DNA from: Pseudomonadota bacterium
GTDB taxonomy: Bacteria; Pseudomonadota; Gammaproteobacteria; Xanthomonadales; Xanthomonadaceae
Direction: 5' to 3'
Length of the DNA stretch: 64,000 bases
Assembly (NCBI GenBank): GCA_023388715.1
Contig: JAEWFT010000024.1
Coordinates: 41,197 to 105,196, forward strand
Below the pieces are notes generated by a model that was given only the letters and a program-made list of their open reading frames with translations, was not told the DNA's origin and ran no database searches. This document shows positions 1 through 11,268 of the stretch, piece by piece (the stretch's first letter is position 1; each line of letters begins with the position of its first letter). A program made the position numbers and the translations under genes.

Positions 1-828
1 GCCGCGGAACGGGTTGAGCCGCGAGACCACGCCGGGACCCTCCGGCCAGCGCCCGGACAGCCACGGATGCTGCGGATCGTTCTGCTGCAGCACGCGGCGG
101 GCGTCCGCGGCCAGCGCCTGGTTGCCAAGCCGGGTGTAGGCCTCGGCCATCAGCGCCACCGCGTCGGCCTGGTGGGCGGACTGCGGGTAGGTTTCCAGCA
201 GGTGGGTGGCGCGCTCCACCGCCGACACCCAGGCGCCGCGCCGCAGGTAGTACAGGCCGGTGTTGAGCTCGTAGCGGGCGAACTCGTTGCGCAGGAACAC
301 CATCCGCTGGCGCGCATCGCCGGCGTAGCGGCTGTTCGGGTAGCGGGTGGCGACGATGTTGAAGTCGTTGTAGGCCTGCTGCGGCGCCTGCAGGTCGCGC
401 GAGCTGGTGTCCAGCTTGAACGCGCGCGCCAGGAACACCGTGTTGCGGCTCATGTTGGCCAGGCCGCGCAGGTAGTAGAAGTAGGCGATGTTCTTGTGGG
501 TCGGATAGGTGCGGATGAAGCGGTCGATGCTGGAGACCGCGTCCTCGTGCTTGCCGGCCTTGTACTGGGCATAGGCCTGCTCCATCAGCGCCTGCTCGGT
601 GTACGGCCCGTAGGGGTACTGCGCGATCAGCCGGCCGAAGGTTTCCGCGGCCGTGCTCCAGCGCCCGCCCTGCATGTAGGAATGCCCCTTGTCGTACAGC
701 TCCGCGACCGGCAGCCCCTCGTTCGTATCCGCGTCCTTGAACATGCCCTTGACGCTGGAGCAGCCGGTGACGGCCAGGACCAGTGCAAGCACGAGGGCGG
801 GGCGCAGCAGGGCGGGACGTCGGGTCAT
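1..828 (-). CDS. bamD: Outer membrane assembly lipoprotein BamD (3' end cut by window edge)
   Basis: Periplasm-facing lipoprotein of the Bam complex that inserts beta-barrel proteins into the outer membrane. The chosen ATG (828) gives a 22-residue lipoprotein signal ending in a lipobox-like AVTGC, so Cys23 would be acylated. An in-frame ATG at 855 would only lengthen the signal. TPR-like helices with conserved YPYGPY and DAxFRLDxFIRxYP-like stretches follow. About 276 codons are visible, close to the usual family length, so little is missing. It diverges from rluD, the same arrangement as bamD/rluD in E. coli. Family assignment is by recognition of the sequence. Confidence 0.93.
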   Translation of the reverse strand, partial: MTRRPALLRPALVLALVLAVTGCSSVKGMFKDADTNEGLPVAELYDKGHSYMQGGRWSTAAETFGRLIAQYPYGPYTEQALMEQAYAQYKAGKHEDAVSSIDRFIRTYPTHKNIAYFYYLRGLANMSRNTVFLARAFKLDTSSRDLQAPQQAYNDFNIVATRYPNSRYAGDARQRMVFLRNEFARYELNTGLYYLRRGAWVSAVERATHLLETYPQSAHQADAVALMAEAYTRLGNQALAADARRVLQQNDPQHPWLSGRWPEGPGVVSRLNPFRG

Positions 829-861
829 GGGCAGGCCGGGGACATGCGAAGGCATAAGAGG

Positions 862-872
862 GGCGATAATAC
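862..872. promoter_or_regulatory. Overlapping -10-like elements between bamD and rluD
   Basis: The short space between the divergent genes contains GATAAT (865-870) reading toward rluD and TATTAT on the opposite strand (866-871) reading toward bamD. The two hexamers share bases, so the promoters would compete. No convincing -35 box is seen for either, so this is a weak call. Confidence 0.3.
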
Positions 873-921
873 CAGCCCGCCCGGAGCGCCGGGCCGCCAC
901 CGCTGTGCGGCGCCTGAATCA

Positions 922-1905
922 ATGACCGATCCCGTTTCCCCCCGCCTTGCCACCATCCCCGCCACCGCCGCCGGCCGCCGGCTGGATGCGGTGCTGGCCG
1001 ACCTGTTCCCGGAATTCTCGCGCTCGCGGCTGTCGGCCTGGATCAAGTCCGGGCATGTGACCGTCGATGGCGCGCCGGCGCGGCCGCGCGATGCCGTGCA
1101 TGGCGGCGAGTCGGTGGCGCTGGACGCGTTCGAGGAGGTGCAGGTCCGCGCCGAACCCGAGGACATCGCGCTCGACGTGCTGTTCGAGGACGAGCACGTG
1201 TTCGTCATCGACAAGCCCGCCGGCTTGGTCGTCCATCCCGGCGCCGGCAATCCGGCGGGGACCCTGGTCAACGCGCTGCTGCACCGCGACGGCGGCCTGG
1301 ACAAGCTGCCGCGCGCCGGCATCGTCCACCGCCTGGACAAGGACACCAGCGGGGTGATGGTGATCGCGCGCACGCTGCAGGCGCACACCGCGCTGGTCGC
1401 GCAGCTGTCCGCGCGCCAGGTGCACCGGCAGTACCTGGCCATCGTGGTCGGTGCGCTGGTGTCGGGCGGCACCGCCAACGCGCCGATCGAGCGCCACCCG
1501 CGCGACCGCCTGCGCATGGCCGTGCGCGAGGACGGCAAGGAAGCGGTGACCCATTACCGGCTGCGCGAGCGCTTCCGCGCGCACACCGCGCTGGAGTGCC
1601 GGCTGGAAACCGGGCGCACCCACCAGATCCGCGTCCACATGGCGCACCTGAAGACCCCGATCGTCGGCGACCCGCTGTACGGCGGGCCGCTGAAGCTGCC
1701 CAAGGGCGCTTCCGAGGAACTGATCGCAGCCCTGCGCGGCTTCCGCCGGCAGGCGCTGCACGCCGAGGTGCTGGAATTCGCGCATCCGGCCAGCGGCGAG
1801 GCGATCCGCTGCGAGGCGCCGCTTCCGGCGGACATGCAGGCGCTGCTGGGGGTGCTGCGCGAGGACACTGCCGCCCATCGGGACGCCGAGCGCGCGCGGC
1901 GGTGA
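922..1905 (+). CDS. rluD: 23S rRNA pseudouridine synthase RluD
   Basis: Converts U1911, U1915 and U1917 (E. coli numbering) in helix 69 of 23S rRNA to pseudouridine. The 327-residue product has an N-terminal S4 RNA-binding domain (about residues 18-75) and the RluA-family catalytic motif HRLDKDTSG (136-144, catalytic Asp139). The usual RTHQIRVH stretch is present toward the C-terminus. The open frame extends far upstream, but the ATG at 922 fits the family N-terminus and lies just after the divergent promoter region. The stop overlaps the next start (GTGA), which implies translational coupling to pgeF, as in the conserved rluD-yfiH pair. Confidence 0.95.
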   Translation: MTDPVSPRLATIPATAAGRRLDAVLADLFPEFSRSRLSAWIKSGHVTVDGAPARPRDAVHGGESVALDAFEEVQVRAEPEDIALDVLFEDEHVFVIDKPAGLVVHPGAGNPAGTLVNALLHRDGGLDKLPRAGIVHRLDKDTSGVMVIARTLQAHTALVAQLSARQVHRQYLAIVVGALVSGGTANAPIERHPRDRLRMAVREDGKEAVTHYRLRERFRAHTALECRLETGRTHQIRVHMAHLKTPIVGDPLYGGPLKLPKGASEELIAALRGFRRQALHAEVLEFAHPASGEAIRCEAPLPADMQALLGVLREDTAAHRDAERARR

Positions 1906-2636
1906 GCGCCTGGGTCGACGCCGACTGGCCCGCGCCGCCGGGCGTGCGTGCGTTGACCACGCTGCGCCACGGGCTGGGCGTCTCGCTACCGCCGTTCGAC
2001 AGCTTCAACCTGGGCAGCCGCTGCGGCGATGCGCCGGCGGCGGTGGCGGAAAACCGCCGCCAACTGCAGGACGCGCTGGGACTGCCATCGCCGCCGCGCT
2101 GGCTGCGGCAGGTGCATGGCGTCGGCGTGGTTTCCGAGCCCGGCTTCGACGAACCCGAGGCCGATGCCGCGATCACCGCCACGCCGGGCACGGTGCTGGC
2201 GATCCTCACGGCGGACTGCCTGCCGGTTGTGCTGGCCGCGCGCGATGGCAGCGAAATCGCCGCCGCTCATGCCGGCTGGCGCGGCCTGTGCGCCGGCGTG
2301 CTGGAGGCAACGCTGGCGGCGATGCGAACGCCTGCCGATCAGCGGGTCGCGTGGCTTGGCCCCGCTGCGGGCCGGGATGCCTATGAGATCGGCGAGGAGG
2401 TATTCGCTGCCTTCACCGCGCGCGATGCCCGCGCCCGGATGGCGTTCCTTGCGACACGGCCGGGCCACTGGAAGGTCGACCTGGGCATGCTGGCGCGCCA
2501 GCGGCTGCTGGATGCCGGCCTGACCGACATCCATGGCGGCGGCCTGTGCACGATCTCGGATCCGGCGCGTTTCTTCTCGCACCGCCGCGATGGCCGCGGC
2601 GGCCGCATGGCCACCCTGGCCTGGATCGCGCCCTAG
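1902..2636 (+). CDS. pgeF: Purine nucleoside phosphorylase / multicopper-like YfiH (PgeF)
   Basis: Member of the YfiH/LACC1 family. These were called polyphenol oxidases and are now linked to purine nucleoside phosphorylysis/deamination and to editing of peptidoglycan precursors. The zinc-site residues are visible: His72 in RQVHG, Cys106 in TADCLPV and His123 in HAGWRG. The product has 244 residues, normal for the family. The GTG start at 1902 overlaps the rluD stop by four bases and gives the family-like N-terminus, although the open frame extends upstream. Its stop lies 4 bases from the convergent GIY-YIG gene. Confidence 0.9.
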   Translation: MSAWVDADWPAPPGVRALTTLRHGLGVSLPPFDSFNLGSRCGDAPAAVAENRRQLQDALGLPSPPRWLRQVHGVGVVSEPGFDEPEADAAITATPGTVLAILTADCLPVVLAARDGSEIAAAHAGWRGLCAGVLEATLAAMRTPADQRVAWLGPAAGRDAYEIGEEVFAAFTARDARARMAFLATRPGHWKVDLGMLARQRLLDAGLTDIHGGGLCTISDPARFFSHRRDGRGGRMATLAWIAP

Positions 2637-2640
2637 CGCA

Positions 2641-2949
2641 TCACTGGCGCAGCAGCCACTCCAGCTTGCGCGCCTTCGGTTGCCGTTTCAGCGCGTGCTC
2701 GGCGCGCAGCGCACTGCCGCGGTCCGGGTAGGCGCGGCTGGCGAGGACCGACGCCGGCGGATGCGAGCGAGTGTACTTCGCGCCCGTGCCCGCGGCGTGC
2801 TGGTGGAAGCGGCGCGCGACGTCGGTGGCGATGCCGGCGTACAGGCTGCCGTCCTGGCAGCGCAGCAGGTAGAGATGCCAGCCGCCGTCACGTTGGGGCG
2901 GCTGCGGGAGTGCGAAGGCCGCGGGCGGTGGGACTTCGAGCGATGCCAC
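2641..2949 (-). CDS. GIY-YIG domain protein, UPF0213/YhbQ type
   Basis: Small 102-residue protein that is almost entirely a GIY-YIG nuclease fold. The first strand reads LYLLRCQDGSLYAGI (degenerate GIY/YIG: LYLL and YAGI). An Arg follows in the helix (DVARRFHQH), and the catalytic Glu position may be in RAEHALKR. Family members are structure-selective nucleases, but the exact role of YhbQ-type proteins is not settled. The start is GTG at 2949, directly abutting the stop of the upstream ferric-reductase gene (TGAGTG), so the two are probably cotranscribed. A GTG start with no alternative Met nearby makes the start slightly uncertain. Confidence 0.83.
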   Translation of the reverse strand: MASLEVPPPAAFALPQPPQRDGGWHLYLLRCQDGSLYAGIATDVARRFHQHAAGTGAKYTRSHPPASVLASRAYPDRGSALRAEHALKRQPKARKLEWLLRQ

Positions 2950-4215
2950 TCAGCGGAACTCGAACAGTTCGTGGCGCAGGTTGCCGGCCGGCACGCCATT
3001 GTCGTGCAACGCGGCGCGCACCCGTTGCAGCAGCCCGGCGGGGCCGCACAAGGCCACGTCGATGGCCTCGGCGCCGTGCTCCCGGCACAGCGCCGCGAAG
3101 CGCTGGTGGAAGGCGGGGTCGTCCGGCCCGCCGGCCACGCCCACCAGTTCGGCACCGCGCGCGGCGGCCATCCGTTCCAGCACCGGCAGTTCCGGGAATT
3201 CGCGGCCGGGCGTGTGGAAGTAGAACAGCGTCACCTTGTCGAAGCGGTCGGCGCGCTCGTCGCGCAGCCAGGCGATGAAGGGCGAGATGCCGACGCCGCC
3301 GCCGATCCAGACCTCGCGCGACGCATCCACGTTGCGGCGGAAACGGCCGTACGGCGCGAACACGTCGGCGCGCATGCCGGGGCGCACCTGCGACACCAGC
3401 CGGGTGGTGTAGTCGCCCAGCGCGCGCACCACGAAATCCACACGGCCATCGCCGCCGCTGCCGGAGGCGATGGTGAAGGGATGCGGCTCGCGCAGGCCCT
3501 GCGCGTGCATGCGCAGGAAACCGAACTGGCCGGGCTCGAACGCCACCGGCCGGCCGACCGGCGCCAGCTGCAGGTGCGCGGCGGACGCGCCCGGGTCGAT
3601 CGCCACCACCTCGTACTCCGCCTGGCGGGCGACGAACCGGTACAGCAGCAGCTTGTACAACGCGCCGGCCACGCCGAGCACGGACCAGGCGGCCAGCCAG
3701 GCGCCGCTGGCGCTGTCCAGGCGGATCGGCGACTTGAAGCTCAGCCAGTGCAGCACCACGACCAGGAACAGCGGACCCGAGAGCTTGTGCCACCAGCGCC
3801 ATTGCGAATAGGGGATGGCGCGATTGAGCGCCAGCAGCACGATCAGCCCGAGCGCGACGTACGAGGCCTGCCGCAGAAGACGCGTCCAGAACCCGGGCAG
3901 CTCCAGGATCGGGGCCACCTGCCAGGCCTCGTGCCCGGCCTTGAACAGGAAGTGCAGGCTGGCCAGCCCCAGCGCCCACACGCCCATCCACTTGTGCGCC
4001 TCGTAGACGCGGTCGAGCCCGCCAAACAGCGGCTCGATCCAGCTCCAGCGCGATCCCAGCAGGGCCGCGGCGGCCATCAGGCCCAGCGCCGCCACGCCCG
4101 CCGCCAGGCTGAGCCCGCCCAGGCCCGCGCGGCTGCCCGCGGGCAGGTCCCAGAACGTCAGTCCGGCGCCGATGAGCGCCACCACGGTGACCGCCTGCCA
4201 TGCCCGGATCGTCAT
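2950..4215 (-). CDS. Ferric-reductase-like transmembrane oxidoreductase (FAD/NAD-binding)
   Basis: Encodes a 421-residue membrane flavoprotein. The N-terminal half has about six hydrophobic segments with spaced His residues in the ferric reductase-like heme-binding pattern (for example HKWMG, HFLFKAGHE and WHKLSG). The C-terminal half has a ferredoxin-reductase-type FAD domain (HPFTIAS, about residue 245) and a nucleotide-binding domain (GGGVGISPF). It probably moves electrons from NAD(P)H to an acceptor across the inner membrane. The physiological acceptor is not evident. It is divergent from clpB and shares the intergenic space that carries the heat-shock promoter. The ATG at 4215 gives a normal N-terminal first membrane helix. 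Confidence 0.85.
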   Translation of the reverse strand: MTIRAWQAVTVVALIGAGLTFWDLPAGSRAGLGGLSLAAGVAALGLMAAAALLGSRWSWIEPLFGGLDRVYEAHKWMGVWALGLASLHFLFKAGHEAWQVAPILELPGFWTRLLRQASYVALGLIVLLALNRAIPYSQWRWWHKLSGPLFLVVVLHWLSFKSPIRLDSASGAWLAAWSVLGVAGALYKLLLYRFVARQAEYEVVAIDPGASAAHLQLAPVGRPVAFEPGQFGFLRMHAQGLREPHPFTIASGSGGDGRVDFVVRALGDYTTRLVSQVRPGMRADVFAPYGRFRRNVDASREVWIGGGVGISPFIAWLRDERADRFDKVTLFYFHTPGREFPELPVLERMAAARGAELVGVAGGPDDPAFHQRFAALCREHGAEAIDVALCGPAGLLQRVRAALHDNGVPAGNLRHELFEFR

Positions 4216-4254
4216 CGCCGTCCCCCAAGCCGCCAGCGGCCCGCGTGGCCGCGC

Positions 4255-4284
4255 CTTGTATTGTGCACCCGCGGACCGCATTTG
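4255..4284 (+). promoter_or_regulatory. Sigma-32 (heat-shock) type promoter for clpB
   Basis: A -35 CTTGTAT (4255-4261) and a -10 CCGCATTTG (4276-4284) are separated by 14 bases. The E. coli RpoH consensus is CTTGAAA, about 13-15 bases, then CCCCATnT. The -10 matches all but one conserved position. The site lies about 45 bases before the clpB start, with no competing sigma-70 box nearby. ClpB is a classical RpoH target. The sequence match is seen directly; the function is inferred. Confidence 0.6.
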
Positions 4285-4326
4285 CACGCTATGCCGGAAC
4301 GCCGGCCCCCCATGGAGATCACGTCC

Positions 4327-6912
<2,586 letters not shown>

Positions 6913-6918
6913 TCGGAG

Positions 6919-8643
6919 TTAGCTCGGAGCCGCGGGCGCGGCCTCCGGGGGAATCGGCGCGCGCTGCGGCCGATACGGCGGCGTCGCCATCACCATCTCC
7001 GCCAGCGAGTGCGCCAGTTCGCGCTCGGCCAGCACCGCGGCCTCGGCGCCGCGGCGCAGCAGCAGGTCCACGCCCTGCTGGCTGTGGGCGCGCGCCAGCA
7101 CCGTGATCTGCGGGGCGAGGTTCTTCAGGTGGCCGACGATCTCGGCCGATTCCAGCGCCCCCGGAACCGCCACCACCGCCAGCTTGGCAGCGCCGGCGCG
7201 GGCCTCGCGCAGCACGGTCTCCGAGGTCGCGTTGCCGCGCACCACCAGCAGCCCTTCCTGCCGCGCCTGCAGCACGCGATCGCCGTCCTCCTCGACCAGC
7301 ACCACCGGCACCCCGCGGCGTACCAGCAGCTTGGAGAGTTCCTGCCCGACCCGGCCGAAGCCGATCAACAGCACATGGTCCGCGGTCTCCTCCGGGATCG
7401 GTGGCGCGATCGGCACGATCGGGTTCTTCGCGCTCCCCGGCGGCGCCACCAGGCGGTCGAGCAGCGAGAAGATCATCGGGTTGAGGATGATCGAGATCAG
7501 CGCGCCCGCCAGGATCAGGTTGCGCGCCATCTCGGGAATGATCTCCAGGGTCACGCCCAGCGCCGCCAAAATGAAGCTGAACTCGCCGATCTGGGCAAGA
7601 CTGGCGGAGATGGTCAGCGCGGTGCCGTGCGGCTTGCCGAACAGCCTGACGATGGCGTAGGCCGCCGCCGACTTGCCCAGCACGATGATCGCCACCACCG
7701 CCGCCACTTCCAGCGCGTGATCGAGCAGGAAGCGCGGGTCGAACAGCATGCCGACCGAGACGAAGAACAGCACCGCGAAGGCGTCGCGCAGCGGCAGGGT
7801 CTCGGCGGCGGCCTCCTGGCTGAATTCGGATTCCGCCAGCAGCATGCCGGCGAAGAACGCGCCCAGCGCGAACGAGACGCCGAACAGCGTCGCCGAGCCG
7901 TAGGCGACCCCGAGCGCGATCGCCAGCACGCACAGGGTGAACAGCTCGCGCGAGCCCAGCGCGGCGACCCGCCCGAGCACCCAGGGGATCACCCGGCGGC
8001 CCACCAGCAGCATCACCGCCATGAACGCGCCCACCTTCATCAGCGTGGTAACCAGCGTGCCCCAGATGCTGCCGCGCACCGGCTCGCCGCTGGCCGGGTC
8101 GATCGCCTCGCCGCCGAACATGCCGGCCATGGCCGGCATCAGCACCAGCGCGACCACGCAGGCCAGGTCCTCGACGATCAGCCAGCCCACCGCGATCCGC
8201 CCGCGCTCGGTTTCCAGCAGGCGGCGGTCTTCCAGCGCGCGCAGCAGCACCACCGTGCTGGCGCAGGACAGCGACAGCCCGAAGATCAGCCCGGCCCCAT
8301 GCGACCAGCCCAGCCAGAAATGGCCCATCGCCCAGCCAAGCAGGGTGGCCACCGAGATCTGCGCCAATGCGCCGGGGAGCGCGATCGCGCGCACCGACAT
8401 CAGGTCGCGCCAGGAGAAATGCAGGCCGACGCCGAACATCAGCAGGATCACGCCGATCTCGGCCAGCTGCGGCGCCAGCTCCGCGTCGCCGACGAAGCCG
8501 GGCGTGTACGGCCCGGCGACGATGCCGGCCACCAGGTAGCCCACCAATGGCGACAGGTTGAGCCGGCGCGCCAGCATCCCGAACAGGAACGCCAGCACGA
8601 AGCCCATGCACAGGATCGCGATCAGTGAGGTGTGGTGCGGCAT
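6919..8643 (-). CDS. ybaL: YbaL-type CPA2 monovalent cation/proton antiporter
   Basis: A 574-residue inner-membrane transporter of the CPA2 family (KefB/KefC/YbaL branch). About 12-13 hydrophobic segments span residues 5-390 (SPLVGYLVAGIVAGPYTPGF, MFGVGLHFSWRDLM, FVSVGMLFDP). They are followed by a cytosolic TrkA-N/RCK domain with the dinucleotide-binding turn LIGFGRVGQELSKLL. It probably exchanges K+ or Na+ for H+ under nucleotide control. The ATG at 8643 is preferred over the one at 8670 because GGGAG lies just upstream of it, whereas the longer start has no ribosome-binding site. The symbol rests on overall resemblance to E. coli YbaL. Confidence 0.88.
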   Translation of the reverse strand: MPHHTSLIAILCMGFVLAFLFGMLARRLNLSPLVGYLVAGIVAGPYTPGFVGDAELAPQLAEIGVILLMFGVGLHFSWRDLMSVRAIALPGALAQISVATLLGWAMGHFWLGWSHGAGLIFGLSLSCASTVVLLRALEDRRLLETERGRIAVGWLIVEDLACVVALVLMPAMAGMFGGEAIDPASGEPVRGSIWGTLVTTLMKVGAFMAVMLLVGRRVIPWVLGRVAALGSRELFTLCVLAIALGVAYGSATLFGVSFALGAFFAGMLLAESEFSQEAAAETLPLRDAFAVLFFVSVGMLFDPRFLLDHALEVAAVVAIIVLGKSAAAYAIVRLFGKPHGTALTISASLAQIGEFSFILAALGVTLEIIPEMARNLILAGALISIILNPMIFSLLDRLVAPPGSAKNPIVPIAPPIPEETADHVLLIGFGRVGQELSKLLVRRGVPVVLVEEDGDRVLQARQEGLLVVRGNATSETVLREARAGAAKLAVVAVPGALESAEIVGHLKNLAPQITVLARAHSQQGVDLLLRRGAEAAVLAERELAHSLAEMVMATPPYRPQRAPIPPEAAPAAPS

Positions 8644-8741
8644 CGGCGCTCCCGTGGGGTGAGGGAGCATGATCGCACGCCGCTTCGCGCCGGCGGTCGA
8701 CGGGCGGACGTCGCCGGGGGCCGTCGCCTTACACTATCCGG

Positions 8742-10610
8742 ATGATCTCCTTCCGAAATTTCGCCCTGCGCAGGGGCGAACGCCTGCTGCTGTCCGACGT
8801 CGACCTCGCGCTGCACGCCGGCTACCGCGTGGGCGTGGTCGGCCGCAATGGCGCCGGCAAGTCCAGCCTGTTCGCCGCGCTGATGGGCGAAGTCGAACCC
8901 GACCGCGGCGACATCGACCTGCCGGGCAAGGCGCGCATCGCCAGCGTCGCCCAGGAGACCCCGCACCTGCCGGATCCGGCGCTCGACTTCGTGCTATCGG
9001 GCGATGCCGAGGTGCATGCGGCGGTGCAGGCGGAAGCCAATGCGTTCGCCGCCGAGGACTGGGAGGCGGTGGCGGAGGCGCACCAGCGTCTGGAGGAAGT
9101 GAACGGCTACGACGCGTCGGCGCGCGCCGGACGCCTGTTGCACGGTCTCGGCTTCGCGGCCGACACCCACGAGAAGCCGGTGTCCGATTTCTCCGGCGGC
9201 TGGCGGGTGCGGCTCAACGTGGGCCGCGCGCTGATGACGCCGTCCGACCTGCTGCTGCTGGACGAGCCCACCAACCACCTCGACCTCGACGCAGTGGTGT
9301 GGCTGGAGGAATGGCTGAAGCGCTATGCCGGCACGTTGCTGGTGATCTCGCACGACCGCGAGTTCCTCGACAACGTCACCACCCACATCCTGCACCTGCA
9401 CGACGGCAAGGCGAAGCTGTACGTCGGCAACTACACCGCGTTCGAGCGCCAGCGCGCCGAGCACCTGCGCCAGCAGCAGATCGCGCACGACAAGGAACAG
9501 GCCGAGCGCGCGCACCTGCAGAGCTTCATCGACCGCTTCAAGGCCAAGGCCAGCAAGGCCCGGCAGGCGCAGTCGCGGATGAAGCGGCTGGAGAAGCTGG
9601 CCGGCACCGAGGCGGTGCGGGTCGAGCGCGGCGTCAGCATCCAGCTGCCAGCGCCGGCGCGGCTGCCCAATTCGCTGCTGTCGCTGCGCGATGCGGACTG
9701 CGGCTATGGCCCCGGCGCGACGATCCTGCGCAACGTCGGTTTCGGGCTGGAAGCCGGGGATCGCATCGGCCTGCTCGGCGTCAACGGCGCCGGCAAGTCG
9801 ACCCTGGTCAAGACCCTGGTGGGCGAGTTGCCGCCGATGTCGGGCGAGCGCATCGCGCATCCCGACCTGCGGATCGGCTACTTCGCCCAGCACACGGTGG
9901 AATCGCTGGTGGCCGGCACCTCGCCGATCGACCACCTCAAGCAGCTTGCGCCGAACACCGCCACCCAGGAGTTCCGCAATTTCCTTGGTGGCTGGCAGTT
10001 CCCGGGCGACCGCGCGTTCGAGGTGATCGACAATTTCTCCGGTGGCGAGAAGGCGCGCCTTGCGCTGGCGCTGCTGGCGTGGAACCGGCCCAACCTGCTG
10101 CTGCTGGACGAGCCGACCAACCACCTCGACCTCGAGATGCGCGAGGCGCTCGCCGAGGCGCTGTCCGATTTCGATGGCGCGATCGTGATGGTCAGCCACG
10201 ACCGCCACCTGATCGGACTGGTCAGCGACGAGTACTGGCGCGTTCATGACGGCATCGTCGAGCCGTTCGACGGCGACCTCGACGATTACGCAGCGTGGCT
10301 GCGCGCGCGCCCGGCAGGCGACGCGACCGGCAAGCCGGGCAAGGGCGGCGCCGCCCCGGTCAGCGAACCCCCAGCGAAACCCGCGCCTGCGGCGGCCGCC
10401 GCCAAGCCGAAGGCCAATCCGCACAAGCTGCAGAAGGCAGAGGCGCGGGTGGCGCGCCTGGAGCAGCAGCTGGCCGAATGCGCCGGCCAGATGGCGGATC
10501 CGGCGGTGTACGCCGATGCCGGCAAGGTCGCCGACCTCGGGCGCCGGCAAGTGCAACTGCGCGCGGAACTGGACGAGGCCGAGGGCGAGTTGCTGGCGCT
10601 GTACGACTGA
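8742..10610 (+). CDS. ABC-F family ATP-binding protein (YheS/Uup-like)
   Basis: Soluble protein of 622 residues with two tandem ABC ATPase domains and no membrane segments, typical of ribosome-associated ABC-F factors. Domain 1 has Walker A GRNGAGKSS (about 33-41), signature FSGGW and Walker B LLLLDEPTNHLD. Domain 2 has GVNGAGKST (about 345-353), signature FSGGEKARLAL and LLLLDEPTNHLD. Between them lies the ABC-F linker rich in Arg, Lys and Gln (AKASKARQAQSRMKRLEKL). A Pro/Ala/Lys-rich stretch leads to a C-terminal coiled coil (about 560-620). This architecture best fits YheS. The exact subfamily, and any role in antibiotic protection, cannot be read from sequence alone. Confidence 0.92.
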   Translation: MISFRNFALRRGERLLLSDVDLALHAGYRVGVVGRNGAGKSSLFAALMGEVEPDRGDIDLPGKARIASVAQETPHLPDPALDFVLSGDAEVHAAVQAEANAFAAEDWEAVAEAHQRLEEVNGYDASARAGRLLHGLGFAADTHEKPVSDFSGGWRVRLNVGRALMTPSDLLLLDEPTNHLDLDAVVWLEEWLKRYAGTLLVISHDREFLDNVTTHILHLHDGKAKLYVGNYTAFERQRAEHLRQQQIAHDKEQAERAHLQSFIDRFKAKASKARQAQSRMKRLEKLAGTEAVRVERGVSIQLPAPARLPNSLLSLRDADCGYGPGATILRNVGFGLEAGDRIGLLGVNGAGKSTLVKTLVGELPPMSGERIAHPDLRIGYFAQHTVESLVAGTSPIDHLKQLAPNTATQEFRNFLGGWQFPGDRAFEVIDNFSGGEKARLALALLAWNRPNLLLLDEPTNHLDLEMREALAEALSDFDGAIVMVSHDRHLIGLVSDEYWRVHDGIVEPFDGDLDDYAAWLRARPAGDATGKPGKGGAAPVSEPPAKPAPAAAAAKPKANPHKLQKAEARVARLEQQLAECAGQMADPAVYADAGKVADLGRRQVQLRAELDEAEGELLALYD

Positions 10611-10661
10611 GCGGTTGGCGCGTTCGGGTATAACCAGCGGATCGAATACCCGGAGCCCGTC

Positions 10662-11252
10662 ATGCGCCTGATCCTGACCGCCGCCCTCGCGCTTGCCTGC
10701 GCGGGGTGCACCACCGTGCCCGCCGCAGCGCCCGCCGACGCCTTCCTTGCCGGCATCGCCGCGCATTGCGGCAAGGCCTACGCCGGCCGCATCGTCGCCA
10801 ACGAGCCCAAGCCAGCCACCCCGGACGCGTTCGAGGGCAAGGCCCTGGTGATGCACGTGCGTGGCTGCGAGGCGCCTGCCACCCGCATCGAGATCCCGTT
10901 CCACGTCGGCGACGACCGCTCGCGCACGTGGATACTGACCCGCACCGCCACCGGCCTGCGCCTCAAGCACGACCACCGGCACGAGGACGGCACCCCGGAC
11001 GCCACCACGATGTACGGCGGCGACACCGCCAGCCCGGGCAGCGCGACGCGCCAGGAATTCCCGGTCGATGCCGAGTCGATCGCCACCTTCAGGCGCGAGG
11101 GCCTGAATGCGTCGCTGCAGAACACCTGGGCGATGGAAATCCACCCGACGATGTTCGCTTACGAACTCTCGCGCCCCGGCGGCCGCCTGTTCCGGGTGGA
11201 GTTCGACCTGACGCGCCCGGTGACCCCGCCGCCGACACCCTGGGGCTGGTAG
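10662..11252 (+). CDS. Putative lipoprotein of unknown function
   Basis: I do not recognise this 196-residue protein. It has a short lipoprotein signal (MRLILTAALALACAGC) with a lipobox LACAGC, so Cys16 would be acylated. A His-rich central stretch (residues about 105-116, HDHRHEDG) could bind metal, but no catalytic motif is evident. The rest looks like a compact beta-rich domain ending in a Pro-rich tail. It follows the ABC-F gene by about 50 bases and converges on the SIMPL-domain gene. The ATG at 10662 is preferred because it alone gives a signal peptide. Confidence 0.75.
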   Translation: MRLILTAALALACAGCTTVPAAAPADAFLAGIAAHCGKAYAGRIVANEPKPATPDAFEGKALVMHVRGCEAPATRIEIPFHVGDDRSRTWILTRTATGLRLKHDHRHEDGTPDATTMYGGDTASPGSATRQEFPVDAESIATFRREGLNASLQNTWAMEIHPTMFAYELSRPGGRLFRVEFDLTRPVTPPPTPWGW

Positions 11253-11268
11253 GCGGCGTACCCCGCGC

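Noticed and set aside
2533..4326. Long plus-strand open frame upstream of and in frame with clpB
   Set aside because: It is the antisense of the GIY-YIG and ferric-reductase genes. High-GC DNA produces such long shadow frames; the ClpB family start is at 4327.
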